DNA of 64,000 nucleotides from DASQZT01 sp963728965 (GCA_963728965.1 CAVSMH010000002.1:248001-312000); one strand, 5' to 3'. Shown: positions 43,901 through 52,094, numbered from the stretch's first letter. Notes: a model not told the origin generated them from the letters alone. Numbers and translations: made by a program.

Positions 43901-44454
43901 GGAGCACCAGCTACGAGCTTCCCTTCGGCCCCGGCCGGAAATATCTCCACAACGGGCTGATGGCGAACATTCTGGGCGGATGGGATGCGAACTACGTCTT
44001 CATGGGACGCAGCGGACAGCCCTACACGCTGGTAGCGACGGGCGATATCGCCAATATTTCCGGCAGTCAGGGATCGACGGGAAATTACGGGCGGCCGGAC
44101 CTGATCGGGGATCCACAGGCCGCCTGCACGGTGGGCGGGCAGACGTGGAACGCGGGCACCTACAAGTGCAAATTCAACCCGGCCGCCTTCGCCGTCCCCT
44201 CCGGGGCGTACGGCAACCTGGGCAAGATGACGTTCCGCAATGAGCCGTTCTACAACCTGGACTTGTCGGTCAACAAGAACTTCAGCCTGGGTGAAAAGCG
44301 GGCGTTGCAACTTCGGTTCGAGGGCTTCAACGTTCTGAACTTCCAGATTCTGGGGACTCCCAATACCACCCTCGGCCAGAGCAATACGGGGCAGGTTTCG
44401 GGCGTCAGCAGCACTCCCAGACAGCTCCAGTTCGCCGCCAAGCTCCGCTTCTGA
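40984..44454 (+). CDS. Large TonB-dependent receptor-like outer-membrane protein, carboxypeptidase-regulatory-like N-domain
   Basis: This 1156-residue outer-membrane protein has a signal peptide (about 1-24), a carboxypeptidase-regulatory-like domain (about 27-115: VNGTVSDPSGGAIAGATV), a plug (about 120-245: LPLNGRNFTQLLILTPG, EFKVQSHNEKTEYGGVLGG) and a long barrel ending LQFAAKLRF. ATG 40984 has AAGGAG. The preceding GATCA sites and the divergent DeoR gene suggest control by a sugar signal, hence possible carbohydrate import. A strong terminator follows. Ligand unknown. Confidence 0.87.
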   Translation: MKIGSVVGVVVCAVSLALAPAVYGQTATGQVNGTVSDPSGGAIAGATVRLTNEGTNIVSQTDTNATGYYLFLNVQPGSYSLAVEMAGFKSVRLPVLNVAVNQAITQNVRLDVGAVSEAVTVTAETPLLQQSSSELGSVIAENSVRELPLNGRNFTQLLILTPGAIPVSTSQGSGISATDGGMTGIPGSGLFKPSLHGQQNRSSSFFLDGIINTDFRISNYGALPIIDTVEEFKVQSHNEKTEYGGVLGGVVNLVSKSGTNEFHGSAWEFVRNNAFDARNPFTDLSGPPPAYRQNEFGAAVQGPIFRNKTFFSAGWESWRYTKPSSSLQLVPTSAELAGDFSHSSYANPIYDPTSTVCTGSTCTRTPFPNNIISPSLMANPATQAMASFLTSYLRQPNLTGDPSHNYIENRPQTDRMDGYSVKIDHNASDRDRLFGRLTEQWVSDTQWQNGTVSSNHNTYRTSNFGGGWDHVFSPTMILDVRAGAMLKPFVFNQADAPQGSKPAAAAGFKNVDQYGGMFVVLTGPYIGSNIGNRGLSYRGNPVANADASVTWIKGNHSIKAGGQYLYQNRLQNNLFQQFNFNDNLTSSDMKGGKTGNSLASALLGIPYQFTGELPQYAEIHFRVTVWSGYVQDEWKVRRNLTLNWGLRYDYVPKITPLNDRLSNAVDLFHQKYLLGASSIPDCGTPFHDPCFPGGLAAISHSDAFVLTGEKSAGPGSIADNFGPRLGVAWGFANSTVLRAGYGLLYDTISARSQYAQNTLEGASWPWTTGIGTRTTNGLSGNIYPGAASNPLTFITDIEGGFPDPSVPVDAWASLSGRYLNDPNYKNARSHQWNVDIERQLGSSMVVSAAYVGSHNSRVDYTGYANAARQASPKSVAPTTVDTLRAIPWATANIRYSQSIGWSNYNALELKVQKRFSKGLSTLVAYTWSRSLDTSSGWFAAENGSGGGSVVQNYFAPNSNYGASGYDIPQLLVWSTSYELPFGPGRKYLHNGLMANILGGWDANYVFMGRSGQPYTLVATGDIANISGSQGSTGNYGRPDLIGDPQAACTVGGQTWNAGTYKCKFNPAAFAVPSGAYGNLGKMTFRNEPFYNLDLSVNKNFSLGEKRALQLRFEGFNVLNFQILGTPNTTLGQSNTGQVSGVSSTPRQLQFAAKLRF

Positions 44455-44478
44455 GATTGCGGCTGGTGAAGCTTCGCG

Positions 44479-44512
44479 CGGGGCGGGCCAGGTGCCGCCC
44501 CGTTTCCTTTTT
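44479..44512 (+). terminator. Rho-independent terminator
   Basis: CGGGGCGG (44479-44486) pairs perfectly with CCGCCCCG (44495-44502) across an 8-base loop and is followed by TTTCCTTTTT. It begins 25 bases after the receptor stop and also lies before the end of the convergent rapZ gene. Confidence 0.85.
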
Positions 44513-44531
44513 CGGATTGCCGGCGCGGGCG

Positions 44532-45452
44532 CTACCGCAGGATATCGCGGTGGTTCACTTTGACCTTGAATCCGGCCTGGACGAGGTTGTGGTGGATCTG
44601 CTCCGCCATCATCACCGAGCGGTGCTGGCCGCCGGTGCATCCGAAGCCGATGGTGAGATAACTCTTCCCTTCCCGAATGTAGTGTGGGAGCAGGTACACG
44701 AGCAGATCCGTGATCCGCTGCACGAACTCGACCGTCTGAGGAAACGAACGAATGTAACGGGCCACCCCCGGATTCTTGCCGGTGAGGTTCTTGAAGCGCG
44801 GAATGTAGTTGGGATTGGGTAGGAAGCGGACATCGAACACCAGGTCGCTATCCGGCGGGACACCGTTGCGGAAGCCGAAGCTGGTGACGTAGATCATGAT
44901 GTTGGATTCATCGCGCTGGCCGCGAAAACGTTCGCCGATGAACTCGCGGAGCTCATGGACGGTGAATTTGGAGGTATCGATGATGAGGTCGGCCATGGCC
45001 CGGATGGAGGCGAGTTGGGCGCGCTCGGAGCGGATGCTGCGGGCGATGGTGTGGTCGATACCCAGTGGATGGGGGCGGCGGGTCTCGCTGAAACGGCGGA
45101 CGATGGCTGTGTCGGCGGCCTCCATAAAAAGGAGCTTGGCATCGACCGAGCGGCGAATGGAGGCGAAGACTTTGGGGAATCTCTTCAGACCTTGGCCCTC
45201 GCGGACATCGACCACCAGGGCGGCGGACTGAATGCCGGGGTTATCGGCGATCAGCTCGGCAAAAGTCGGGATCAGCTCGACGGGCAGGTTATCGACGGAG
45301 TAAAAGCCGAGGTCTTCGAGAGCCTTCAGAACGGAGCCTTTGCCCGATCCGCTGAGGCCGGTGATGATGACGAGCTCCGGTTTGCGGGCACGAGGCTCGG
45401 GACGGGGGGCCGCCCGGGGTTTCTTGCGCGTCACGCCCCGGTTACCCTTCAA
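44532..45452 (-). CDS. rapZ: RapZ/YvcJ-family nucleotide-binding protein
   Basis: This P-loop protein (306 residues from TTG 45452) belongs to the family that in enteric bacteria is the RNase adapter controlling GlcN-6-P synthase mRNA; in others its role is less clear. Walker A is GLSGSGKG (about 32-39), then LEDLGFYSVDNLPVELIP, VVDVRE, the ETRRPHPL stretch, SFGFRNGVP, and the C-terminal TIGFGCTGGQHRSV with HHxL. A GTG at 45434 (8 bases after the hpf stop) is an attractive alternative start because GAAGGG lies upstream. It forms a set with hpf and rpoN, the usual order in many bacteria. Confidence 0.92.
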   Translation of the reverse strand: MKGNRGVTRKKPRAAPRPEPRARKPELVIITGLSGSGKGSVLKALEDLGFYSVDNLPVELIPTFAELIADNPGIQSAALVVDVREGQGLKRFPKVFASIRRSVDAKLLFMEAADTAIVRRFSETRRPHPLGIDHTIARSIRSERAQLASIRAMADLIIDTSKFTVHELREFIGERFRGQRDESNIMIYVTSFGFRNGVPPDSDLVFDVRFLPNPNYIPRFKNLTGKNPGVARYIRSFPQTVEFVQRITDLLVYLLPHYIREGKSYLTIGFGCTGGQHRSVMMAEQIHHNLVQAGFKVKVNHRDILR

Positions 45453-46002
45453 CGAGATCGAAGTCGCCGTCCCGGCGGCGCAGCAGGACGCTCACGCGAT
45501 CGGTCTCGGCGTCGCGGTAGACGAGGTAATCGCGGTTCTTCTCCATGACGAGGATAGCCTCATCGAGGGTCATGGGCTTGCGGCGCTGGTGGTGGTTGAC
45601 ACGGTAGACACGGCGCACCGGTTCGACTTCGGCCTCGGCTTCGGCCTCGGTCTCGGCGGGGGGCCGGGCTTCGGCCTCGGCTTCCGAGGAGGCTTTGCGG
45701 GGAGTACGCTTGGTATCGCGCCACTTGGTGCGAGCCTTCAACGCTTGCTTTTCGAGTTTTTCGGCAGCGGAGTGAATGGCGGTGAAGAGATCGGTGCTGG
45801 AGCCGAGTCCGACGAGCTGATGGTTGAAGTAGTTCACCGTGACCTCGGCATGATGGAGGTGGCGTTCGAGAGACAGGATCACGTGGGCTTCGCACTCGCG
45901 TTTCCCGTCGAGGAGTTTGCCGATTTTAGCGAATCGCGCCTCGAGCTTTCTTAATTGGGCAGGAGCCAGCTCTACTTGTCTGCCGGTGTACGTGATTTTC
46001 AT
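45442..46002 (-). CDS. hpf: Ribosome hibernation-promoting factor, long form
   Basis: This 186-residue factor binds the 30S subunit and, through its C-terminal domain, helps 70S ribosomes pair into inactive 100S dimers. N-terminal domain (about 1-95): ITYTGRQVELAPAQLRKLE, VILSLERHLHHAEVTVN, SSTDLFTAIHSAAEKLEKQ. C-terminal domain (about 130-183): KPMTLDEAILVMEKN and YRDAETDRVSVLLRRRDGDF. The linker contains EAEAEA repeats coded by a CTC/TTC-ending hexamer repeat. ATG 46002 has AAGGGAGAAA. A sigma-54-linked cluster position is typical. Confidence 0.93.
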   Translation of the reverse strand: MKITYTGRQVELAPAQLRKLEARFAKIGKLLDGKRECEAHVILSLERHLHHAEVTVNYFNHQLVGLGSSTDLFTAIHSAAEKLEKQALKARTKWRDTKRTPRKASSEAEAEARPPAETEAEAEAEVEPVRRVYRVNHHQRRKPMTLDEAILVMEKNRDYLVYRDAETDRVSVLLRRRDGDFDLVEG

Positions 46003-46178
46003 GTTTCTCCCTTCCAGCCGAATTGCGGAACAGGCCTATCCCATTTATACCGCTTTATACCGCGGGTTCGAGAGGGGCGGAACAGTCCTTGCGCGCGAAG
46101 GTGCACCGATTCGGGAGATTCGGGGCGGTGTCTCTCCGCGTGGTGGCGGGACGTACGGACGCGCTGAGCGCCGACGGC

Positions 46179-47777
46179 TTAATTCCGGATGCGGCGCTGG
46201 TGGGTGGAGGGGATCTTCATGTCCTCGCGGTACTTGGCTACAGTCCGGCGAGTGACGTTGATCCCTTCGGCACATAAAAGCGTGGTGATCTGCTCGTCGG
46301 TGAGAGGCTTGGTGCGGTCCTCGTCCTCGATCATCTTTTTCACCTTGCGTTTGAGCAGCAGCAACGGGGTACCGCCGCCAGAGGGACCCTGCACGGCTTC
46401 GGAGAAGAAATAGCGCAGTTCGAAAACTCCCTGGGGAGTGTGGACGTATTTGCTGGCCACGGCCCGGCTGACGGTGGACGGGTGCACGCCCACCTCTTCG
46501 GCCACCTCTTTGATCATCATCGGCTTGAGATGGTCGAGGCCGTTGTTGAGGAACTCGATCTGGCGGCGCACGATGGCCTGGCAGACCTTGAGGATGGTCT
46601 GCTTCCGCTGCTCGATATTCTTCATGAGCTGGATGGCGGAGGTGTAGCGCTCGCGGACGTAGTCGCGGACTTCCTTGGTGGCGCCGTTTTCACGATCGAG
46701 CATGCGGCGGTACTGCGCATTCAGGCGAAGCTGCGGCACGTCTTCATCGTTCATCTGAATGATGTAGTCGTCGGCATCCTTGATGAAGTAGACGTCTGGT
46801 TCAACCACCCGCGCGCCGGCGCCCGAATAGCGCAGGCCGGGGCGAGGGTTCAGATGATGGATCATCGCCACGGCGATATCGATGTGCTCCAGCGGCCTGC
46901 CGAGCATTTTGGCGATTTCTTTGTACTGGCGGGTTTCGAGCAGGCGCAGTTGGTTGGAAACGATGAGCCAGGCGACACCACCTTTGCCGTTCATGCTTTC
47001 GATCTGCAGCAAAAGGCACTCGCGGAGGTTGCGGGCGCCCACCCCGGCGGGATCGAGCGCGTGGACCACCTTCAACGCTTCCTCGACGTCCTCGCGCCGG
47101 TGTTCGCCCAGAGCGGCGATCTCATCGAGAGAAGCGGACAGGTAACCGTCTTCGTCGAGGTTGCCGATGATGGATTCGGCGGCATCGCGCACAGCATCGG
47201 GCATCACACTCACGCTCAACTGGGAGCGCAAGTGGTCGCCCAGGGTGACCGGAGCCGAGAGAAAGGTCTCAAACGAAGGTTTTTCGACGGATTCGGCCGC
47301 CGGGCTCTTGTAGCCGGGATCGAGGTAATCGTCAAAAAATGAGCCGAAATCGATTTCGTCGAAGGGATCGGTAGCAGCGGGAGTGTCCAGCAGCGGGTCG
47401 GCCACGACGACCGCGTCCGGCTCCACGGCGGAGGCGGTTTCTTCGGCATCCGGAAATAGATTGCCGTTAATTGCGACATCCCCAGCCCCGTTGAGGGAAT
47501 TGGCGTCGGTTAAAACAGCGGCATCCAGGATCTGCTTGTCGGCAGGTTCGGCGACGGTTTCGCCCTCCAGCAAAGGCTGCAGTTCTTCGGGAGTGATCTC
47601 TTCACCCGGCTCTTCGGTGGATTCCTCGAGAACCGGATTCTTGACGATCTCCTGTGTGATCATCTCCTTCAGTTCCAATCGGTTGAGCTGAAGAACCGTG
47701 ACCATCTGGACGAGGCCGGGGGTCAGAATCTGCTTCTGCGCGACCCTCAGTTGTAGTCTTGGCGACAGTAAGCTCAT
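46179..47777 (-). CDS. rpoN: RNA polymerase sigma-54 factor
   Basis: This 532-residue alternative sigma factor recognises -24/-12 promoters and needs an AAA+ activator. Region I is Gln/Leu-rich (RLQLRVAQKQILTPGLVQMV then LQLNRLELKEMITQEI), region II is acidic (about 55-150), and region III has the core-binding part, the helix-turn-helix (IKEVAEEVGVHPSTVSRAV) and the RpoN box RRTVAKYRED near residue 515. ATG 47777 has AGGAGG. A sigma-54-like promoter lies just upstream, suggesting autoregulation. At least one activator is in the window (59074-60042). Confidence 0.97.
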   Translation of the reverse strand: MSLLSPRLQLRVAQKQILTPGLVQMVTVLQLNRLELKEMITQEIVKNPVLEESTEEPGEEITPEELQPLLEGETVAEPADKQILDAAVLTDANSLNGAGDVAINGNLFPDAEETASAVEPDAVVVADPLLDTPAATDPFDEIDFGSFFDDYLDPGYKSPAAESVEKPSFETFLSAPVTLGDHLRSQLSVSVMPDAVRDAAESIIGNLDEDGYLSASLDEIAALGEHRREDVEEALKVVHALDPAGVGARNLRECLLLQIESMNGKGGVAWLIVSNQLRLLETRQYKEIAKMLGRPLEHIDIAVAMIHHLNPRPGLRYSGAGARVVEPDVYFIKDADDYIIQMNDEDVPQLRLNAQYRRMLDRENGATKEVRDYVRERYTSAIQLMKNIEQRKQTILKVCQAIVRRQIEFLNNGLDHLKPMMIKEVAEEVGVHPSTVSRAVASKYVHTPQGVFELRYFFSEAVQGPSGGGTPLLLLKRKVKKMIEDEDRTKPLTDEQITTLLCAEGINVTRRTVAKYREDMKIPSTHQRRIRN

Positions 47778-47804
47778 CTGCCTCCTATAATATCACCCAA
47801 TCAA

Positions 47805-47820
47805 GGCATTCCTGGTGCCA
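47805..47820 (-). promoter_or_regulatory. Sigma-54 type promoter in front of rpoN
   Basis: On the minus strand TGGCACCAGGAATGCC keeps the GG-N10-GC spacing and matches TGGCAC exactly, with ATGC in place of TTGC. Predicted transcription start is near 47794, giving a leader of about 17 bases that contains AGGAGG before the rpoN ATG. Confidence 0.6.
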
Positions 47821-47957
47821 AAGGCAAGACTCCTCTAGCACTTTGTGTGCCGTTTGAGACGAGGCGCTTGAGGGTGGAGTGGGACACAACAGCCGCTGCG
47901 GCCCGCGAACAGGGTAAACAGGACGCACAGTGTTGTTGTCCGTACCCCAAAACCGGC

Positions 47958-49088
47958 TCAGACATAGACCCGGCGCACGCGGGCAGAGATGCTGCACAGG
48001 ATGTTGTAGGAGATGGTTCCGGCGGTGCGGGCGATTTGCTGGGCATCGAGGGCGGCCTCGCCTTCGACACCCAGCAGCGTGACGTCATCGCCCGGACCGA
48101 GCGCCTGGGTGTGGCTGAGATCAATGGTGGTGAGGTCCATGGAAATGGTGCCGAGGATGGGGGTGAGCTTGCCATCGGCGATGACTTTGCCGCGGTTGGA
48201 GAGGCGGTGAAACATACCGTCGGCATAGCCGGCGCCGAGAATGCCGATGCGCATGGGACGCGGCGCGCGGAAGGTCCCGCCGTACCCGACGAGGGCGCCT
48301 TCGGGGATATCTTTTACGGCCACGAGACGGGCCTTCCAGGTGAGGGCGGGCTGGACGCGCAGGCAGGGGGAAGGGGCCTCGCCGCGCGGCCGTGAGACGT
48401 ACCCGTAAAGGGCATGGCCGGCACGGACGAGATTGTGCCAGCCTTCGGAGCGGCCGAAGTTGATGGCGTTGGTACTGGAGGTGTGCACCCAGGCGGGATG
48501 GACGCCGGCCTGGCGAAGCTCGGCGCACACGCGATGGAAGCAGGCGAGCTGGTCGGCGGTTTGGGAGGAGGTATAGTCGGCGGCGGAGGCGAAGTGTGTC
48601 ATCAGGCCGTCCAGGCGGGCGTGCGGGGTCTCGGCGAGCGCGGTGAGGATCTCCGGAACGGAGGCGCGCGTGCCCAGCCGTCCCATGCCGGAATCGATTT
48701 TCAGGTGGTAGGGCAAGGGCCGGCCGGAGGACTGCGCGATGCGGTCAAGGTCGCGAAGCTGGGAAAGGGAGTGGACGGCGGGGGTGAGATCGTACTCGGG
48801 GAGGGCTGGGGCTTCAAACGGAAGGAACCCGCCCATGACCAGGATGCGGGCTTCGCGAATGCCGCCGCAGCGCAAGTTCACCGCCTCATCGACAGAGCTG
48901 ACCGCGAGCCAGCGGGCGCCCTCGGCGAGCAGCAGGCGTGAGACTTCAAGAGCGCCATGCCCGTAGGCATCGGCCTTGACGACGCCGGCCACCTCGACGG
49001 CGGGACCGACGACCGAACGGACGTTGGCGAAGTTTCGAGCGATCTGGCGGCGCGAAACGACGACATAGGAACGGAAGGGAGCAAGCAC
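47958..49088 (-). CDS. alr: Alanine racemase
   Basis: This 376-residue PLP enzyme makes D-alanine for peptidoglycan. The PLP lysine is K38 in VVKADAYGHG; the catalytic tyrosine is in LGAGYADGMFHRLSNRG; KIDSGMGRLG, SSTNAINF and ISMDLTTIDLS are also typical. The start is GTG 49088 with GGGAG upstream. It is followed by a 180-base gap and rpoN on the same strand. Fold-type III N-terminal barrel and C-terminal beta domain are complete. Confidence 0.96.
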   Translation of the reverse strand: MLAPFRSYVVVSRRQIARNFANVRSVVGPAVEVAGVVKADAYGHGALEVSRLLLAEGARWLAVSSVDEAVNLRCGGIREARILVMGGFLPFEAPALPEYDLTPAVHSLSQLRDLDRIAQSSGRPLPYHLKIDSGMGRLGTRASVPEILTALAETPHARLDGLMTHFASAADYTSSQTADQLACFHRVCAELRQAGVHPAWVHTSSTNAINFGRSEGWHNLVRAGHALYGYVSRPRGEAPSPCLRVQPALTWKARLVAVKDIPEGALVGYGGTFRAPRPMRIGILGAGYADGMFHRLSNRGKVIADGKLTPILGTISMDLTTIDLSHTQALGPGDDVTLLGVEGEAALDAQQIARTAGTISYNILCSISARVRRVYV

Positions 49089-49137
49089 TCTCCCTTCATT
49101 CTAGTGTCCGGCGGATCCGTTTACGGGAAACGGACGC

Positions 49138-50319
49138 TCAGAACGGCAGCACCTGGAGCCGGTCGGGATCGAAACGCAGCCGGCGCTGCTCTTCGTAACT
49201 CTGTACACCGAGCAGCGGCGGCAGCACGGAGATGGCGGCAATCGCCGCGTCCGCATTGGGAAGCTTGCGGCTCTTGCAGCAGTCCAGAAAATTACGCACG
49301 TGGTCCGCCGTGATATCCCCGGGAATGCTGTCCGCCTCCGCTTTCACGTTGCGGCCCGCCGCCTGGAACTCCCACCGATTGCGGTTCACAAACAACCGAC
49401 CCTTGTCGCCATAGAACGTCAACCCGTATTCCGCGCCCACGGCGTATGCGTTCGACTGGAACAATACCGAGAAGCCGTCGTACTCGAACAGGGCATTGCA
49501 GGTGTCGGGAGCGGTGCGGCCATCTTGCCGATCGTAGTAGATGCCGCCCGCGAAGACGGCGGAATGGGGAGCACGCTCACCCATGTACATGTGAACCACG
49601 TCCATCCAATGGTGGCCGAAATCGGTCATTTTGCCGCCGTTGAAATCGAGGAACGCGCGGAAATTGAAATACTGCGCCGGCACCCATTCGCGGTAGGGCA
49701 CGGTGCCGAGAAAGCGGACCCAGTCGAGATTCGCCGGTTTTTGAGCCGGTTCGTAGTGCATGGCGCGGGGAACGCCGCTGTGCCACACGGCATCGATGTG
49801 ACTGATTTTGCCGATGGCGCCGGAGGTCACAAACCGCTCCTTCGGATCGGTATAGATCTTACCCGAGCGCTGCTGCAGGCCGATTTGCAAAATGCGGCGA
49901 TTCACGCGCGCGGCCTTGACCATCAGCGGCGCCTCGTCGCGCGTGCGGCACATCGGCTTCTCGCAATAAACGTCCTTACCAGCGCTCAGGGCGTCGACGG
50001 CGTGGTCTTTGTGCCAGTGGTCGGGCGACCCGATCAGCACCGCGTCCACTTCCTTCAACTCGAGCAACTGCCGGTGATCGCCGAATTTCTGAGTGTTCGG
50101 CGCCTTCTGCTGAGCCTTGTCAATACGATCGCCATAGACGTCGCACAAAGCTCGCACTTCCAGGTCGGTGTTCTTCTGGAACAATGTCATCACGTAGGTA
50201 CCGCGTTCGCCGGTGCCAATCACGCCCAGACCGATGCGGTCGTTAGCGCCCAGAATCCGGGTATACGAAAGAGCGGAAATCGCGGCGGCGTTCACCGCTT
50301 CGCGTCGCGTCATCTTCAT
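49138..50319 (-). CDS. Gfo/Idh/MocA-family oxidoreductase, TAT-type leader
   Basis: This 393-residue NAD(P)-dependent dehydrogenase-like protein acts on sugars or inositols in known members. A twin-arginine-like leader (TRREAVNAAAISALSYTRIL) precedes the Rossmann motif GLGVIGTGERGTYV. Family signatures are IGSPDHWHKDHAVDALSAGK, YCEKPMCRT and GGKMTDFGHHWMDVVHMYM, the last with catalytic histidines. ATG 50319 has AAGGAG. It lies 29 bases downstream of the quinone-oxidoreductase-like gene, so the two may be one transcript. Exported members of this type are common in Acidobacteria and Planctomycetes; substrate unknown. Confidence 0.9.
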   Translation of the reverse strand: MKMTRREAVNAAAISALSYTRILGANDRIGLGVIGTGERGTYVMTLFQKNTDLEVRALCDVYGDRIDKAQQKAPNTQKFGDHRQLLELKEVDAVLIGSPDHWHKDHAVDALSAGKDVYCEKPMCRTRDEAPLMVKAARVNRRILQIGLQQRSGKIYTDPKERFVTSGAIGKISHIDAVWHSGVPRAMHYEPAQKPANLDWVRFLGTVPYREWVPAQYFNFRAFLDFNGGKMTDFGHHWMDVVHMYMGERAPHSAVFAGGIYYDRQDGRTAPDTCNALFEYDGFSVLFQSNAYAVGAEYGLTFYGDKGRLFVNRNRWEFQAAGRNVKAEADSIPGDITADHVRNFLDCCKSRKLPNADAAIAAISVLPPLLGVQSYEEQRRLRFDPDRLQVLPF

Positions 50320-50348
50320 GGCACTCCTTTATATCGCGATTCGCGCCG

Positions 50349-51356
50349 TCACGCAGTGACGCGAACGAGTACTTTTCCCATGGGCCCTTCCCCAAGCCGG
50401 GCGAAGGCCTGTCTTGCCTGGTCGAAGGGAAATACGCGGTCGATCACAGGCCGCCGGGAGATCCGGTCGAGGCGCGCGACAATTTCCTTCCAAGCCTCCT
50501 GCGCGCTTTCGGCGGTGTAGTCGCCCACGGCCACTCCACCGATTCGGGCGCGCCGGAAGAACAGCGTCCCGGTGTTGAATTCCGGGACGGCGCCGGCACT
50601 TCGCCCAACCACGCTGATGCGGCCGCCGTAACCAAGCGTGCCGACCACGTCCGCGAACAGGGGTCCGGCGACATTGTCCACCACCAGGCCGACACGGCGG
50701 GGCGCTAGCGCCGACTTGACGGACTCTTGCAATCGCGGGTCCGCCGGATCGAAGACGAAGTCGGCGCCGAGTTCCTTCAGCTTTGCGCCCTTGTCCGCGC
50801 TGCGCGACAGCGCCACAATGGTGAGGCCCATCGATTTTCCGAGCAGCACGGAAGCGGTACCGACTCCTCCCGACGCGCCGGTAATCAGCAGAACCGTGCC
50901 GGCGGGGGGCGGCGCCGGCGGCGCGCTCCACTGCGTGAGGGCCTGCCAGGCGGTGAGGAACACCAGCGGCGCGGCGGCCATCTCTTCGAGCGACCACCCA
51001 GCCGGGACCGGGGCGACGCTGGCGGCGGGCACCACGGTTCTTTCAGCCAACGTTCCCCACACCGTGACGCCCACATCGCAGCGCAGAATGCCCACGGTTT
51101 CCCCTGCGCGGACGTGGTTCACGCCCGCCCCTATGGCCGCCACATCACCCACGCCATCGCGTCCCAGCACATGCGGCATGGCAGGGCGCGCCGGGTATTG
51201 GCCGCTAGCCAGAAACGCATCGGCGGGATTCAGCGCAGCGAATTTGATCCGCAAGACGACCTCGCCTTCCCCGCACGGCGGATCATGTACGTCAGCCAGG
51301 CGGCCGGTCTCCACACCGTGGAAGCCATCGATGACCCAAGCGCGCATGGTCTTCAT
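50349..51356 (-). CDS. Quinone-oxidoreductase-like medium-chain dehydrogenase (MDR superfamily)
   Basis: This 335-residue NADPH-dependent reductase of the zeta-crystallin/QOR branch reduces quinones or enones. GroES-like N-terminus: LRIKFAALNPADAFLASGQYP split across strands, VLGRDGVGDVAAIG; nucleotide-binding domain: LLITGASGGVGTASVLLGK, AKLKELGADFVFDPAD, VVDNVAGPLFADVV, GGRISVVG; end: GEGPMGKVLVRV. Zinc ligands of alcohol dehydrogenases are absent (GRDG in place of GHE). ATG 51356 or 51347 are the likely starts; longer in-frame extension overlaps the control region of the divergent HTH gene. Confidence 0.88.
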   Translation of the reverse strand: MKTMRAWVIDGFHGVETGRLADVHDPPCGEGEVVLRIKFAALNPADAFLASGQYPARPAMPHVLGRDGVGDVAAIGAGVNHVRAGETVGILRCDVGVTVWGTLAERTVVPAASVAPVPAGWSLEEMAAAPLVFLTAWQALTQWSAPPAPPPAGTVLLITGASGGVGTASVLLGKSMGLTIVALSRSADKGAKLKELGADFVFDPADPRLQESVKSALAPRRVGLVVDNVAGPLFADVVGTLGYGGRISVVGRSAGAVPEFNTGTLFFRRARIGGVAVGDYTAESAQEAWKEIVARLDRISRRPVIDRVFPFDQARQAFARLGEGPMGKVLVRVTA

Positions 51357-51497
51357 TATCGCGCGCCGCCGCGGGTACGGCGCCTTGGCGGAGGGCGGAA
51401 CGGCGCGGTTGGAGTCGACAGGGGCAGCCCCACTCCGGCGAGGGTGCCACCAGACGAGCGGGTGTATCCATCCTGGAGAGCCGACTCCATGCTGCAA

Positions 51498-51533
51498 AAA
51501 ACAATTTACATGCGGTTTGTTTTCTGCTATGCT
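51498..51533 (+). promoter_or_regulatory. Sigma-70 promoter with overlapping inverted repeat
   Basis: TTTACA (51505-51510) and TATGCT (51528-51533) are separated by 17 bases, a good housekeeping promoter for the HTH gene starting at 51570. AAAACAA (51498-51504) and TTGTTTT (51517-51523) form a 7-base inverted repeat around the -35 box, a likely operator. Confidence 0.6.
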
Positions 51534-51569
51534 GATTCTGCTCAGGCACTCAATAAACCGCGCGAGAGA

Positions 51570-52049
51570 ATGGAAACAGCCGAACAAGGCCTTCTGACTC
51601 GCGATGAAATGGAAAGCAGGCGCCTGCTGGCCGCACAGGAGCTGCAAAGAGGACTCACCCAGTCCCAGGTTGCCCGTAAGTTTGGGGTGAGCCGAACCAC
51701 CGCCTCACGTTGGAACCGCGCATTGAGCGGTTGCGGCGTGGAGGCCCTTCGCAAACGGCGCGCGCCGGGGCGCCCCAGTCGTCTCACTCCGGAACAGCTC
51801 GCCGTCGTGACCGAAATCTACCAGGCCGGTCCACGCGCCGCCGGATTTGACGCGGACCGCTGGACCACCGTGCGGCTCGGTGAGGCTATCCACGTCCGCT
51901 TCGGCGTCCGGTACGACCCCGATCACGTCGGCCGCATCATTCATCGCCTTGGCTTGCGCGAACGGCAGCGCCCGCGCCAGCGGGACGGGATCCTCTCGAT
52001 GCCCAGTCCCCTGGTCGCCCTGCCGGAGCCGGCGTCTTCGGTGGCTTGA
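51570..52049 (+). CDS. Free-standing IS630-type winged helix-turn-helix protein
   Basis: This 159-residue DNA-binding protein matches the N-terminal DNA-binding region of IS630-type transposases: first HTH about 25-50 (LTQSQVARKFGVSRTTASRW), then RKRRAPGRPSRLTPEQ and a second winged helix about 85-130 (VRLGEAIHVRFGVRYDPDHV, GRIIHRLGL). The DDE catalytic domain is missing and no transposase remnant follows; the protein ends in its own short tail. A proper promoter and operator-like repeat upstream suggest a domesticated regulator. ATG 51570. Confidence 0.75.
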   Translation: METAEQGLLTRDEMESRRLLAAQELQRGLTQSQVARKFGVSRTTASRWNRALSGCGVEALRKRRAPGRPSRLTPEQLAVVTEIYQAGPRAAGFDADRWTTVRLGEAIHVRFGVRYDPDHVGRIIHRLGLRERQRPRQRDGILSMPSPLVALPEPASSVA

Positions 52050-52094
52050 GTGGAGAAGCCGGGGGCAGGCCGCGATGTCCCGCCCCCCGGTTCC

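Noticed and set aside
45620..45695. Short repeats that could suggest a CRISPR array
   Set aside because: Repeats are in-frame hexamers in hpf with no spacers.
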